A DNA stretch of 64,000 bases from Mesorhizobium atlanticum (GCF_003289965.1 NZ_QMBQ01000008.1:124001-188000), one strand, 5' to 3'; shown: positions 7,937-16,493, counted from the first letter of the stretch. The notes: a model not told the origin generated them from the sequence alone. Program-made: numbers and translations.

Positions 7937-9370
7937 ATGTCCCATAATCTGCAGTTCTATATCGACGGCGCCTGGGTCGATCCGGTCGTGCCGAAGACGC
8001 TCGACGTCATCGACCCGTCGAACGAAGACGCTTTCGCGCAGATTTCGCTGGGTTCCAAGGCCGATGTCGACAAGGCCGTGGCCGCCGCCAAACGCGCCTT
8101 CGCCACGTTCGGCTTCACCTCGGTCGAGGAGCGGCTCGATATCCTCAACCGCGTCATCGATATCTACAAGAAGCGCAGCAAGGACCTTGCGCTCGCCGTC
8201 TCGCGCGAGATGGGCGCGCCGCGCCAGATGGCGCTGGACAGCCAGGTTGGCGTCGGCCAGGCGCATCTGGAAAAGATGGCCGAGGTGCTGAAGAGCTTCC
8301 AATTCCGCCACATCAAGGGATCGTCCCTGATCGTGAAAGAGCCGATCGGTGTCGTCGGCCTGATCACACCATGGAACTGGCCGCTCAACCAGATCACCTG
8401 CAAGGTCGGCCCGGCGCTTGCCGCCGGCTGCACCATGGTGCTCAAGCCGTCCGAGATCGCGCCGCTCGACGCCATCATCTTCGCCGAGATCATCGACGAG
8501 GCCGGCGTGCCAAAGGGCGTGTTCAACCTCGTCAACGGCGACGGTCCGGGCGTCGGCCAGGCTCTGGCCAGCCATCCCGATGTCGACATGATGTCCTTCA
8601 CCGGCTCGACCCGCGCCGGCATCCTGGTCGCCAAGGCGGCCGCCGATACGGTCAAGCGCGTGCACCAGGAACTCGGCGGCAAGTCGGCCAACATCCTGTT
8701 CCCCGATGTCGATCTGGAGCGGGCCGTCACCAAGGGCGTCGCCGGCTGCTTCGGCAACAGCGGCCAGTCATGCAACGCGCCGACCCGCATGTTCGTGCCG
8801 CGCGACCGGCATGACGAGGCGGCCGGCTATGCGAAGAAGGCGGCGGAGAAGTTCACCGTCGGCCCGGCCGACGCGCCCGCGTCCAAACTCGGCCCGGTGG
8901 TCAGCCAGATCCAGTTCGACAAGATTCAAGGTTTGATCCAGAGCGGCATCGACGAAGGCGCCACGCTGGTCGCCGGCGGCCCCGGCCGTCCGGCCGAGCT
9001 TAACCGCGGCTACTACGTCCGCCCGACCGTTTTCGCCAACGTCACGCATGACATGCGCATCGCCAGGGAGGAGATCTTCGGGCCGGTGCTGTCGATCATG
9101 CCTTACGACACGGTCGAGCAGGCGGTCGAGCAGGCCAACGACACGGTTTATGGCCTTGCGTCCTACATCCAGGCCAAGGACATTGAGAAGGCGCGCGACG
9201 TCGCTGCGCGCATGCGCTCCGGCAATGTCTACATTAACTACCCCACCTGGGACGCAGGCCTGCCCTTCGGCGGCTACAAGCAGTCCGGCAATGGCCGCGA
9301 ATATGCCGAATACGGCCTGGAGGATTTCCTCGAGATCAAGGGCATCGCGGGGTACGAGGCTGCAGAGTAG
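7937..9370 (+). CDS. NAD(P)+-dependent aldehyde dehydrogenase
   Basis: A 477-residue ALDH-superfamily enzyme oxidising an aldehyde to a carboxylate. Catalytic Cys279 lies in GQSCNAP and general base Glu245 in HQELGGKS; the NAD-binding FTGSTRAG motif and the C-terminal LPFGGYKQSGNGRE are present. Of the ALDH groups it resembles the broad aldehyde/betaine-aldehyde type, but the substrate cannot be fixed. It appears monocistronic, with a hairpin terminator downstream. Confidence 0.9.
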   Translation: MSHNLQFYIDGAWVDPVVPKTLDVIDPSNEDAFAQISLGSKADVDKAVAAAKRAFATFGFTSVEERLDILNRVIDIYKKRSKDLALAVSREMGAPRQMALDSQVGVGQAHLEKMAEVLKSFQFRHIKGSSLIVKEPIGVVGLITPWNWPLNQITCKVGPALAAGCTMVLKPSEIAPLDAIIFAEIIDEAGVPKGVFNLVNGDGPGVGQALASHPDVDMMSFTGSTRAGILVAKAAADTVKRVHQELGGKSANILFPDVDLERAVTKGVAGCFGNSGQSCNAPTRMFVPRDRHDEAAGYAKKAAEKFTVGPADAPASKLGPVVSQIQFDKIQGLIQSGIDEGATLVAGGPGRPAELNRGYYVRPTVFANVTHDMRIAREEIFGPVLSIMPYDTVEQAVEQANDTVYGLASYIQAKDIEKARDVAARMRSGNVYINYPTWDAGLPFGGYKQSGNGREYAEYGLEDFLEIKGIAGYEAAE

Positions 9371-9422
9371 GGGGCTCGCGGGTCCGCAGCCAGAAAACGA
9401 CGACTCAGAAGCAACTTGGATA

Positions 9423-9450
9423 GGGGCGCGGTCTCGGCCGCGCCTTTCTC
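9423..9450 (+). terminator. Terminator of the aldehyde dehydrogenase gene
   Basis: GGCGCGG (9425-9431) and CCGCGCC (9438-9444) form a stem with a 6-nt loop, followed by TTTCTC. Confidence 0.65.
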
Positions 9451-9605
9451 ATTTCGGTCGATGCCGCTTTGGCCTGGAGACAATCCCGTGCACGGCGGCG
9501 TCACAGAGGAACTAGGCGGCAGGGGCTCGAATCCAGGTGGCTGGTGCCGCTTGTGGGAAGAGTGTACGAGGGCGAGCGGCAGCCGCCGCGCCACCTCGAA
9601 ACACA

Positions 9606-9644
9606 AAAGGCCTCGCCGGCGAGATGCCCGCGAGGCCTTTTTGG
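9606..9644 (-). terminator. Bidirectional rho-independent terminator
   Basis: AAAAGGCCTCGC and GCGAGGCCTTTTT form a long stem with T-rich flanks on both strands. It ends the small exported-protein gene on the minus strand. Confidence 0.8.
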
Positions 9645-9658
9645 GCGCTGCTTTCCGA

Positions 9659-9835
9659 TTAGCGGCGATCGCCGCGGCTGTCATGGTGGCCGCCGTTGTT
9701 GGCACCCAGGCACACGCTATAGTAATCGTTGTGGTTGCTGCACGAATAGATGGTCGTCTGCTGGGCGTAAGCCGAAGTCGCCAGGCCGGCGAAAGCAACA
9801 ACTGCGATAACTGCATTGCGAAGGATCTTGGTCAT
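9659..9835 (-). CDS. Small exported protein, 58 aa
   Basis: This short gene starts at an ATG with AAGGA about nine bases upstream and ends before a strong terminator. The protein begins MTKILRNAVIAVVAFAGLAT, a clear Sec signal peptide ending SAYA-QQ. The mature part is about 34 residues with two cysteines (YSCSN and SVCLG) and a polar tail rich in Asn, Gly, His, Asp and Arg. Two cysteines in a tiny periplasmic peptide suggest one disulfide. No function is known to me. Confidence 0.75.
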   Translation of the reverse strand: MTKILRNAVIAVVAFAGLATSAYAQQTTIYSCSNHNDYYSVCLGANNGGHHDSRGDRR

Positions 9836-10133
9836 CTCGATGTTCCTTTATTTGAACTCCGGTCGTGCCGGTCGATGACGGTTTTCCTGCGATTTTGTTT
9901 CGACTTGATGGCGCTTGAGCGTGTATTTGTTTCGAAATGGAAACTGTTATCCCGGCAACTGGCCAAGCCGGCCGGCACTCTGCAGACAGCGACGAGTTCG
10001 TTTGCATGCAGATGTTACCGGCCTCTCGCTTCGGTGCAATGCGACGGAAACAATGATCGATCATTTAGACCGCCACAATGAAGGCTGCGGGGATTGTCTC
10101 CGCCATAGCCTTTGCGAACCAGGGATAAGGTCT

Positions 10134-10310
10134 ATGTCGATATTGAAGACATTGAATCGCATGGGTATGGCCTTGAAATACGCGCAGGACGGCCGCAGGA
10201 CATCGGGGGCGCTGAAGGGGCTGCCGTCCGGCGCGCGTATGGATGTTGGTTTCCCGGTGATGCCGATAACCAGGCATCTGTCGTCGAATATGTGTGATGG
10301 TCCGAGATAA
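10134..10310 (+). CDS. Small DUF1127-like protein, 58 aa
   Basis: An ATG with GGGATAAGG just upstream opens a 58-codon ORF. It begins MSILKTLNRMGMALKYA and contains LKGLPSGARMDVGFP, which resembles the LPxxxRxDIGxP core of rhizobial DUF1127-type small proteins. These are Arg-rich peptides, in some species linked to RNA and phosphate metabolism. The match is by eye and partial. It sits alone at the left of the decayed island. Confidence 0.5.
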   Translation: MSILKTLNRMGMALKYAQDGRRTSGALKGLPSGARMDVGFPVMPITRHLSSNMCDGPR

Positions 10311-10435
10311 CCATCGCAAGAAGCTTGATCGTCCAACTGCCCGGCTGGCAATCACCTCGCGAGCTTCCTGCAATACGTGGTTACCCCGCTTCTCGGCGCC
10401 TTCCGAGCGCGTCGCGAGCCTATCGAGGTTGCGGC

Positions 10436-10669
10436 TTACCCGCGCCCCGCCTCGATGATACCGACCATCGCCCGGGTAAATTCCACCATGCTGTTTGCGG
10501 TGATGGCGGCGTTGTCGGGGGATTGACCGATGTGCTCGGCCGCTCCGCAGCAGGATCGGCGGATGCTGTCGTAATATGGATCTCTCTCATCGTCCGGCAG
10601 TGCCGCCAAATTCAGCGCGCGACGGTGGATCATGCGCAATAGCTGCGCCAATGCTGTTTCGACACTCAT
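10436..10669 (-). CDS. Hypothetical helical protein, 77 aa
   Basis: Begins MSVETALAQLLRMIHRRALN, with GGAG seven bases upstream of the ATG. It appears all-helical and mildly acidic, with a CC pair in IRRSCCGAAEHIG and an amphipathic C-terminal helix. No family recognised. Codon use is compatible with a real gene. It lies alone between small or broken genes. Confidence 0.6.
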   Translation of the reverse strand: MSVETALAQLLRMIHRRALNLAALPDDERDPYYDSIRRSCCGAAEHIGQSPDNAAITANSMVEFTRAMVGIIEAGRG

Positions 10670-10852
10670 GCGTTTGCTCCGCATCGGTCGAGCGTCTCGG
10701 CACACCTGGTGCTGGATCGCCGATCGGGAAACTCCCGATCCGAACAGCCTGCACCCCAGGCATTAATATATCGTTGATTGCTAATATATTTGGCCGACAT
10801 AGGGAGTTGGCCCGGCGGGAACGTTGCTGGTGGGTGCAACCTCTGCATGTGA

Positions 10853-11164
10853 CTTCCGTCACGGTCCTGTGCTGCAGCGCTTGCTACTTGGAATTGGCAG
10901 CCGCTATGGACTCCTAAATCCCTCGCAAACTTTCCAAACCAACTGGACTTCACCGAAGCGCCATTTAGCGGAGGGCTACCGAAGAAATTGGAAGTGGGGG
11001 AGACTTTCAGCGCTCGGCTCGGCTTCCGGCATGAGAGCTTGAGAGACGACGACATCGCTGACGTTGGTTTTGAAGATACATTTGGACGCCGGCACTGGGC
11101 GCCACGCCGCCAAGTGAGAGCCGTTATCGCAAGAATTCGGCGGGAATTCCCGAGGGGCAAATGA
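10853..11164 (+). pseudogene. 5'-truncated hypothetical gene
   Basis: The frame downstream of a TGA at 10850-10852 reads as genuine protein, including ANFPNQLDFTEAPFSGGLPK, LEVGETFSARLGF and DVGFEDTFGRRHWAPRR, and ends at 11164. The DxFGRxHWAPRR tail is familiar from small rhizobial hypothetical proteins with an immunoglobulin-like fold. No start codon or ribosome site is available and the frame is blocked upstream, so this is the remnant of a longer gene. Confidence 0.6.
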
Positions 11165-11397
11165 TAATTCTTTTTTGGTTCGGCCTGTCGATCATTGTCG
11201 GCATTGCCGCCAATCGGCGCCAGCATATCCATCTACGTCACCGGCTTCTAGGAAGCTCGCTAGCGCGCGTTTCCACACCAGACGCTGCGCGGCATGACCG
11301 AGAATCGAGATCGAGGGTTGCTCGAAAGCGGTTACTCCCACGTTCGTCCTTTTGGATACGTGCCTACTATTTCGGCACGAGCGTATTGTTCCACTAG
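11161..11397 (+). pseudogene. Truncated small membrane-protein gene
   Basis: The first 20 codons, MIILFWFGLSIIVGIAANRR, look like the authentic N-terminus of a small membrane protein family with a continuing hydrophobic region. From about 11221 the sequence becomes Arg/Ser/His-rich with no membrane segment, as expected after an internal deletion. Its ATG overlaps the end of the preceding fragment. Confidence 0.55.
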
Positions 11398-11636
11398 CCG
11401 GCGCGGCGTTCGTCCCCGACACCCAATGCCGGTTAGGCCCGGCGGTCATCCAGGCAACGCTACCCAACGGAAACCGCCGGGCCGCTCCTACCACCAAAGG
11501 ATGCGTGCCGATCATCTCGGCAAAGGCGTATTTTTACGCCAGCCGGCGCCATGTTTCGTTTCCGAGTCCGCGCCGGCTAGGCCCGGCGCTTGCTGGCCTA
11601 CCCCGCCAGCCTGCCGGGCCGCTCCCGGTCTCCGAA
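11357..11636. repeat. Diverged tandem duplication, about 140 bp x 2
   Basis: Copy 1 is about 11357-11492 and copy 2 about 11503-11636. Both run GTGCC-ATCTCGGCA-GCGTATT, then AGCCGGCG, then GG-TAGGCCCGGCG, then GCCGGGCCGCTCC at matching spacing. Identity is moderate (roughly 60-65% by eye). No reading frame is shared intact by both copies. Confidence 0.5.
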
Positions 11637-11640
11637 GGGC

Positions 11641-11840
11641 AGCATTAAGGTAGGCGATACGGTCGCCATCACCGCGACCGTGCGCAAGCGCGTGACTGAG
11701 CACAGGGTCAGCGTATTGATCCCTACCTACAGCCAGCCACATTCGATCGTTGATCGGACGCCACACATCAGCAGCGGGCAGAAGATCGAGCTGACCGGCG
11801 AGGTCACACGCGTCGACGATGACACCGTGACGGTCGACAA
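11641..11840 (+). pseudogene. Small beta-barrel-like protein gene lacking a start codon
   Basis: The frame encodes KVGDTVAITATVRKRVTEHR and KIELTGEVTRVDDDTVTVD, a strand-rich pattern typical of small OB/SH3-like proteins. It is preceded by GAAGGGCAGC and then ATT where an ATG would be expected (11644-11646), so a single substitution may have removed the start. After 11840 the original C-terminus is replaced by unrelated codons. Function unknown. Confidence 0.5.
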
Positions 11841-11930
11841 CGAAATTCGAACTGCATGCATTCTAGCCGGCGCCCGGAAGTGTTACCGGGAAGCATCACA
11901 GGCTGCCGCTTGGGCGAATTTCTCTGCGAA

Positions 11931-12310
11931 CTACCGGCACACCTCAGCGAAGGCCGCGCGCACTTTGACGGGATCATGCTCGTCTTGCGGGTTAAGCCGA
12001 TCGTCCTCGATCAAGGCGTCACGCATTGTCTTGTCGATAATGAAACCGGAACTGATGGCCTCGATCCGGCCGACTTCGTGACGATGGGCATTCACCCTGC
12101 ACGAAGCCGAGCAAAAGCGAGCGTCGCTCCTCTTGCCCTGATGGCTCCTGCCGCACTTTTGGCATTGCCGCGCGGTGCTCAATGGCAGCACCCCAGCCGG
12201 AACAACTTTACCGCGAACGATGGGGATGCCGTACGCCTTTGGTAGGCGGCCAACAGCCGTATGGCGATCTCGTTGACACGGGCCGTTTGAGCGACAGTGG
12301 CCGTCAGCAT
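11931..12310 (-). pseudogene. Zinc-ribbon protein gene with a frameshift
   Basis: From the ATG at 12310 the frame reads MLTATVAQTARVNEIAIRLL. A one-base shift near 12238-12242 then leads to KAYGIPIVRGKVVPAG and a zinc-ribbon-like CX2C-X13-CX3C (CQKC and CSASC), ending EHDPVKVRAAFAEVCR. Joined, this would be about 125 residues. The pattern KRSDARFCSASCR occurs in many small DNA-associated proteins of mobile elements. It is a pseudogene or a sequencing error. Confidence 0.55.
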
Positions 12311-12332
12311 TATCGCATTTTGAGTGGATGCT

Positions 12333-12554
12333 ATGCGATTTGCACAGTTGGATAGCGACGGCGAAAGGCGAGCGGCTGTTCACCGAGCCGCGCGCCTTTT
12401 GCTCTTGCACCATCGCGTCATCAAACGGCTCGACCAAATCGACGACAGGGCCGAGCTTGTCCTGAAGGCTGCGGCAGAGTTGGTTGAGGCCGCACTGGTC
12501 GAGCCTGACCGGCCGATCAGACCGACAAGGCTCGGCTGGACGCTTGGGCTGTAG
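12333..12554 (+). CDS. Possible small helical protein
   Basis: A 73-residue ORF beginning MRFAQLDSDGERRAAVHRAA, rich in Leu, Ala and Glu with a coiled-coil-like centre (LDQIDDRAELVLKAAAELVE). Third-position GC is high, as in real genes here, but the opposite strand is also open and no homologous family was recognised. Weak GAGTGG upstream. Confidence 0.35.
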   Translation: MRFAQLDSDGERRAAVHRAARLLLLHHRVIKRLDQIDDRAELVLKAAAELVEAALVEPDRPIRPTRLGWTLGL

Positions 12555-12594
12555 AGCCCAAAATGGCTTGGCTGAATACCGCAGAACCTCTTTT

Positions 12595-12948
12595 TTTCCA
12601 AAGCGAACCTCCAAAGTCGCCAACATCGTTACGCGTGGCCTGCAGCCTCCACAAATCGCGGCGGGTCTCACCGTGCCAGCGGTGGATAGGAGCGGCAACC
12701 CGAAGCTCGACAAAGAAGGCAAGCCGATGCTGGTGGCGAAATACACAGGCCTCCATGCCCTGCGGCATTTCTATGCAAGCGGGCTGATCAATCCGAAGGA
12801 AGCGGGCGGGAAGGACATCAAGACCGTGCAGGCGCTCATGGGGCATTCGAGCATTGTGATGACGGCCGATACCTATGGCCATCTGTTGCCGAGCACCAAC
12901 GATCAAGAGGCTTTGGCAGCGGCCGAAAAGGCGCTCTTGGGAGCGTGA
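12595..12948 (+). pseudogene. Tyrosine site-specific integrase, C-terminal fragment
   Basis: About 117 codons match the C-terminal catalytic domain of phage/ICE integrases: HALRHFYAS (the HxxR box), MGHSSIVMTADTYGHL (the box-II His and nucleophile Tyr). The N-terminal SAM-like and core-binding domains and the first catalytic Arg are missing; sequence before about 12595 is unrelated. The 3' end is 67 bp from the 3' end of tRNA-Gln, the usual place for an integrase of a tRNA-targeting element. Confidence 0.85.
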
Positions 12949-13015
12949 CGCGACAAAAACGCGACATGGAAGCCGATCTGGCTTGGGTATTTCCTGCTAA
13001 GTGCTTGAAAAGGCT

Positions 13016-13089
13016 TGGCTGGGGAACCTGGATTCGAACCAGGACTAACGGAGTCAGAGTCCGTGGGTCTACCGTTAACCTATTCCCCA
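13016..13089 (-). tRNA. tRNA-Gln (anticodon CUG)
   Basis: The minus strand reads TGGGGAA as the 5' acceptor, pairing with TTCCCCA. It has a D-loop GGTTAACGGTAGACC, anticodon stem ACGGA/TCCGT with loop CTCTGAC (anticodon CTG), T-arm CCTGGTTCGAATCCAGG, discriminator G and an encoded CCA. Confidence 0.95.
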
Positions 13090-13235
13090 GCACGCGCGTC
13101 TGGTATCGCGCTGGCCAAGCGGCTCATGTGCCGCGAGCGCTGCCTTGTAGCCGCCATCGGAAAATAGTCAAGCCCGCAACTGAGATCAATTGCAGCCTTT
13201 TTGCGGATGCCCCCCGCGGAGTCGGGCAGGAGGGT

Positions 13236-14168
13236 TCAACTGCCGCCTTTGCTGTATTGCGAATGCTCGAAATAGAGCACCATGCAAAGGCCGATCAGAA
13301 GCGGAATGATGAGATAGAACAGGCGGAACACCAGAAGCGCGGCAAGCACGCCCACAGGGTCCATGTCGGACAGGCCGGTGAGGAAGACGACCTCGAACAC
13401 GCCGAGCGCGCCCGGCGCGTGCGACAGGAGCCCGATCGAGAACGACACCATGAACACGCCGAGCACCACGAAATAGCCGGGGTTGCCCGCCTCGGGCAGA
13501 GCAAAGTAGATGATCGCGGCGGCTGCCAGCAGCTCGACAGGCCCGATCAACAACTGTCGCGCCACGATCGGCAGCGCCGGGTAGTGCAGCTGGAAACTGC
13601 CGATCTTCAACGGTCTCAGCCCCAGCCAACTGCCGAAGGCATAGGCGCCGACGAGGATGAACATGGCGAGCCCCGCGGCGAAGGCGGCGCCATGATGCGG
13701 CGCGCCGGTGAAACGGTCGATGATCTGTGGCTCGAACAGCAGAACGAGGCCGCCGAGGAAGACGCTGGACAGGATGAAGGTGAACCAGCAGATCGCCACC
13801 AGCACGCCGATCTCCTGGCCGGTCAGCCCCCTTGTACCATAGGCGCGATAGCGGATCACCGCGCCGGAAAACACTGACCCGCCGATATTGTGCGACACCG
13901 CGTAGGTGGTGAAGGAGCACAGCGTGACGAACAGCCACGATACTTTCTTGCCGATATGCAAGAGCGCAATGTGGTCGTAGCCGGCGAGCGAGGCATAGGC
14001 GACGACCGAGCTTAGCGCCGCCAGCACCCAGCCGCGCGGCGGGATGGCGGCGATGCCGGCCCAGACATCGTCGAGCGATACGCCGCGCAGTTCGTGGATG
14101 AGCAGCCACAGCGAGAACGCGACGGCCGCGATGCCTATGACCGGCCAGAAATAGCGCCTCCAATTCAT
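13236..14168 (-). CDS. LPG-synthase-TM / UPF0104 family membrane protein
   Basis: A 310-residue protein with eight or so transmembrane helices and the family stretch LLSHAPGALGVFEVVFL (the PGGLGxxE-like motif of the flippase domain of MprF/aglD). It lacks the soluble lysyl-transferase domain, so it is not a complete lysyl-phosphatidylglycerol synthase; lipid transport is the likely role. Single gene, divergent from the Ppx/GppA gene. Confidence 0.85.
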   Translation of the reverse strand: MNWRRYFWPVIGIAAVAFSLWLLIHELRGVSLDDVWAGIAAIPPRGWVLAALSSVVAYASLAGYDHIALLHIGKKVSWLFVTLCSFTTYAVSHNIGGSVFSGAVIRYRAYGTRGLTGQEIGVLVAICWFTFILSSVFLGGLVLLFEPQIIDRFTGAPHHGAAFAAGLAMFILVGAYAFGSWLGLRPLKIGSFQLHYPALPIVARQLLIGPVELLAAAAIIYFALPEAGNPGYFVVLGVFMVSFSIGLLSHAPGALGVFEVVFLTGLSDMDPVGVLAALLVFRLFYLIIPLLIGLCMVLYFEHSQYSKGGS

Positions 14169-14417
14169 GGCGTCGTCATCACGCGTTGCAGCTCATTGTT
14201 TGATGGTGCCCAACCTCTTCGAACCCGCATTTGAGACATGCCTGATTGAAGCCGGCTATTCAACCGGCAAGACATTGCCTCAACGTGACCCTGCCAAAAT
14301 TCGAGCCCCGCGCTCTTGGTGATTGCGAACGGCACTGCTACTCTGCTGCCAACTTGAAACAAATCGAGGTGCCTGCTGCGTCCGTTCTCGGTTCGCGCGG
14401 CGCCGGAAGGAACTGAA

Positions 14418-15800
14418 GTGGAAGACCACGATACCGGCGCGGGCGCGTCGGCAGTGGGCATGTCCGGGGCATCGCCGACGCAGTCGGCGAGCCCGCAGCC
14501 GGCGCGGTTCAGCCGCCACGCGGGTGCGCACCAAAGGCATGCTGACCCCAGACATGCCGGCCCCAAACATGCCGGCCAGAGACAGAATGGCGCCGGTCAG
14601 GCCGATCAGCATGGCGATCAGCCGAAAGGCAAGACGCGCAAACGTCGCAAGCGCAAGCGCGGTCGCAAAGTGTTCGCGCGCGACGAGAACGGCGCCGTGC
14701 CGCAGCCCGCGCCTGCCAGCACGACGGCAAGCCAGCGTCCGACCCCGCCCGTGCAGGCCGAGCGAAGGCCGCCGCTCCAGTCTCCGCCACGTCCGCCCCA
14801 GCAGGAATTGCCTGTCTTCGCCGCGCTCGACCTCGGCACCAACAATTGCCGGCTGCTGGTCGCGGTGCCGGGCCGTCACGGTCAATTCCGCGTCATCGAC
14901 GCTTTCTCGCGTATCGTCAGGCTGGGCGAGGGGCTGACGGCGAGCGGCCGGCTGGGCCAGGCCGCGATGGACCGTGCTGTAGAAGCGCTGAAGGTCTGCG
15001 GCGATAAGCTGCGCAACCGCAAGATCAGGAAAGCCAGGCTGATCGCCACCGAGGCCTGCCGCTCTGCCGCCAACGGCGTCGAGTTTCTGGATCGCGTCGA
15101 GCGCGAGGCCGGGCTGAAACTCGAGATCATCGACCGCCAGACCGAAGCCCGCCTTGCCGTTTCCGGCTGCGGCTCGCTGGTCGAGCGCGACACGCAGGGC
15201 GTGGTGCTTTTCGATATCGGCGGCGGCTCGTCGGAAATCGCGCTGATCGACCTGACCGGACGGCGTTCGCCGCGTCTGGCCAATCACATCGTCTCCTGGA
15301 CGTCGCTGCCCGTCGGCGTCGTCTCGCTTGCCGAACGCTTCGGCGGCCGCACTGTCACGCGCGAGACCTTTGCCGCCATGGTCGACGACGTGGCCGCGCG
15401 GCTGAAGGCCTTCGACGGCCGCGACCGGCTCGCGCATGTGCTGGCCAGCCCCAACTTCCATTTGCTTGGCACGTCCGGCACGGTAACGACGCTCGCCGGC
15501 GTGCATCTCGATCTCGAGCGCTATGACCGCCGCCGCGTCGATGGGCTGTGGATGGACCGCGACAGCGTCGATCGCATGATCGAGCGGCTGATCGGCTGGG
15601 ATTTCCAGCAGCGTTGCGCCAACCCCTGCATCGGCGCCGACCGCGCCGACCTCGTGCTCGCCGGCTGCGCCATCCTGGAAGCGATCCGCGGCGTGTGGCC
15701 ATCGGAGCGGCTGCGTGTCGCCGACCGCGGCCTGCGCGAGGGAATCCTGAGCGAGCTGATGGCCGATGACGGCGTCTGGCGCGACGGCGGGCGCCGATGA
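14418..15800 (+). CDS. Ppx/GppA-family exopolyphosphatase, with a basic N-terminal extension
   Basis: A 460-residue protein. Residues from about 133 (FAALDLGTNNCRLLVA) form the ASKHA-fold Ppx/GppA phosphatase with the second phosphate motif FDIGGGSSE and LGTSGTVTTLAG. It should hydrolyse polyphosphate and/or pppGpp. Residues 1-130 are low complexity: repeated HAG/His-Arg units, a KTRKRRKRKRGRK basic cluster at about 72-84, then a Pro-rich linker. The GTG start follows GGAAGG at good spacing. The TGA overlaps the rlmE start (ATGA), so the pair is coupled. Confidence 0.9.
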   Translation: MEDHDTGAGASAVGMSGASPTQSASPQPARFSRHAGAHQRHADPRHAGPKHAGQRQNGAGQADQHGDQPKGKTRKRRKRKRGRKVFARDENGAVPQPAPASTTASQRPTPPVQAERRPPLQSPPRPPQQELPVFAALDLGTNNCRLLVAVPGRHGQFRVIDAFSRIVRLGEGLTASGRLGQAAMDRAVEALKVCGDKLRNRKIRKARLIATEACRSAANGVEFLDRVEREAGLKLEIIDRQTEARLAVSGCGSLVERDTQGVVLFDIGGGSSEIALIDLTGRRSPRLANHIVSWTSLPVGVVSLAERFGGRTVTRETFAAMVDDVAARLKAFDGRDRLAHVLASPNFHLLGTSGTVTTLAGVHLDLERYDRRRVDGLWMDRDSVDRMIERLIGWDFQQRCANPCIGADRADLVLAGCAILEAIRGVWPSERLRVADRGLREGILSELMADDGVWRDGGRR

Positions 15801-16492
15801 CGAAGAAACCCGAAAAGCCGGGCTCGGCCAGCCTGCGCGTGCTCAAGACCCGCATCAAGAAGAAGAGCGGCCTCAAGGAATCGTCGCGCCGCTGGCTCGA
15901 GCGCCACATGAACGATCCTTATGTGCAGCGCTCCAAGGCCGACGGCTATCGTTCCCGCGCCGCCTACAAGCTGATCGAGATCGACGACAAGCACCATTTG
16001 CTGAAGCCCGGCATGAAGGTGATCGACCTGGGCGCCGCGCCTGGCGGCTGGTGCCAGGTGGCGGCTGCGCGGACGAAGTCGACGGCGGAAAATCCGCATG
16101 TCGTCGGCATCGACTATCTCGAAATGGACGCGGTTCCGGGCGCCGTCATCCTGCAGATGGATTTCCTCGACCCCGATGCGCCGCACAAGCTTGCCGAGGC
16201 GCTGGGCGGCCAGCCGGACGTGGTGCTGTCCGACATGGCCGCGCCGACCACGGGCCACCGCCGCACGGATCATCTGCGCACCATGCATCTGTGCGAAGTC
16301 GCGGCCGATTTCGCGCTGCACGTGCTCAAGCCCGGCGGGCATTTCCTCGCCAAGACCTTTCAGGGCGGCGCCGAAAACGAGCTCTTGTCGCTGCTGAAGC
16401 AGAATTTTCGGTCCGTCCATCATGTGAAGCCGCCAGCCTCGCGCGATGAATCGGTGGAGCTTTATTTGCTGGCGAAGGAGTTTAAGGGGTAG
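15797..16492 (+). CDS. rlmE: 23S rRNA (uridine-2'-O-)-methyltransferase RlmE
   Basis: A 231-residue FtsJ/RrmJ methyltransferase that methylates the 2'-O of U2552 in the 23S A-loop. The KDKE tetrad regions are visible: Lys in SRAAYKLIEID, Asp in LSDMAAPTTGH, Lys in HFLAKTFQGG and Glu in ESVELYLLAK. The SAM site is IDLGAAPGGWCQVA. Starts inside the end of the Ppx/GppA gene and is followed at once by a strong hairpin. Confidence 0.94.
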   Translation: MTKKPEKPGSASLRVLKTRIKKKSGLKESSRRWLERHMNDPYVQRSKADGYRSRAAYKLIEIDDKHHLLKPGMKVIDLGAAPGGWCQVAAARTKSTAENPHVVGIDYLEMDAVPGAVILQMDFLDPDAPHKLAEALGGQPDVVLSDMAAPTTGHRRTDHLRTMHLCEVAADFALHVLKPGGHFLAKTFQGGAENELLSLLKQNFRSVHHVKPPASRDESVELYLLAKEFKG

Positions 16493-16493
16493 C

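Noticed and set aside
9517..9550. Sequence resembling a tRNA T-arm (CTCGAATCCAGGTGGCTGG), perhaps a left attachment site of the island.
   Set aside because: It matches only about 12 bases of the tRNA-Gln T-arm, much of which is universal, and it is on the opposite strand, so it cannot be a direct-repeat att site. No acceptor stem pairs with it.
10666..11232. A 188-codon open frame on the minus strand.
   Set aside because: It is the complement of the plus-strand fragment with FTEAPFSGG and DTFGRRHW, which has protein-like composition; the minus reading is Ser/Arg-rich without motifs.
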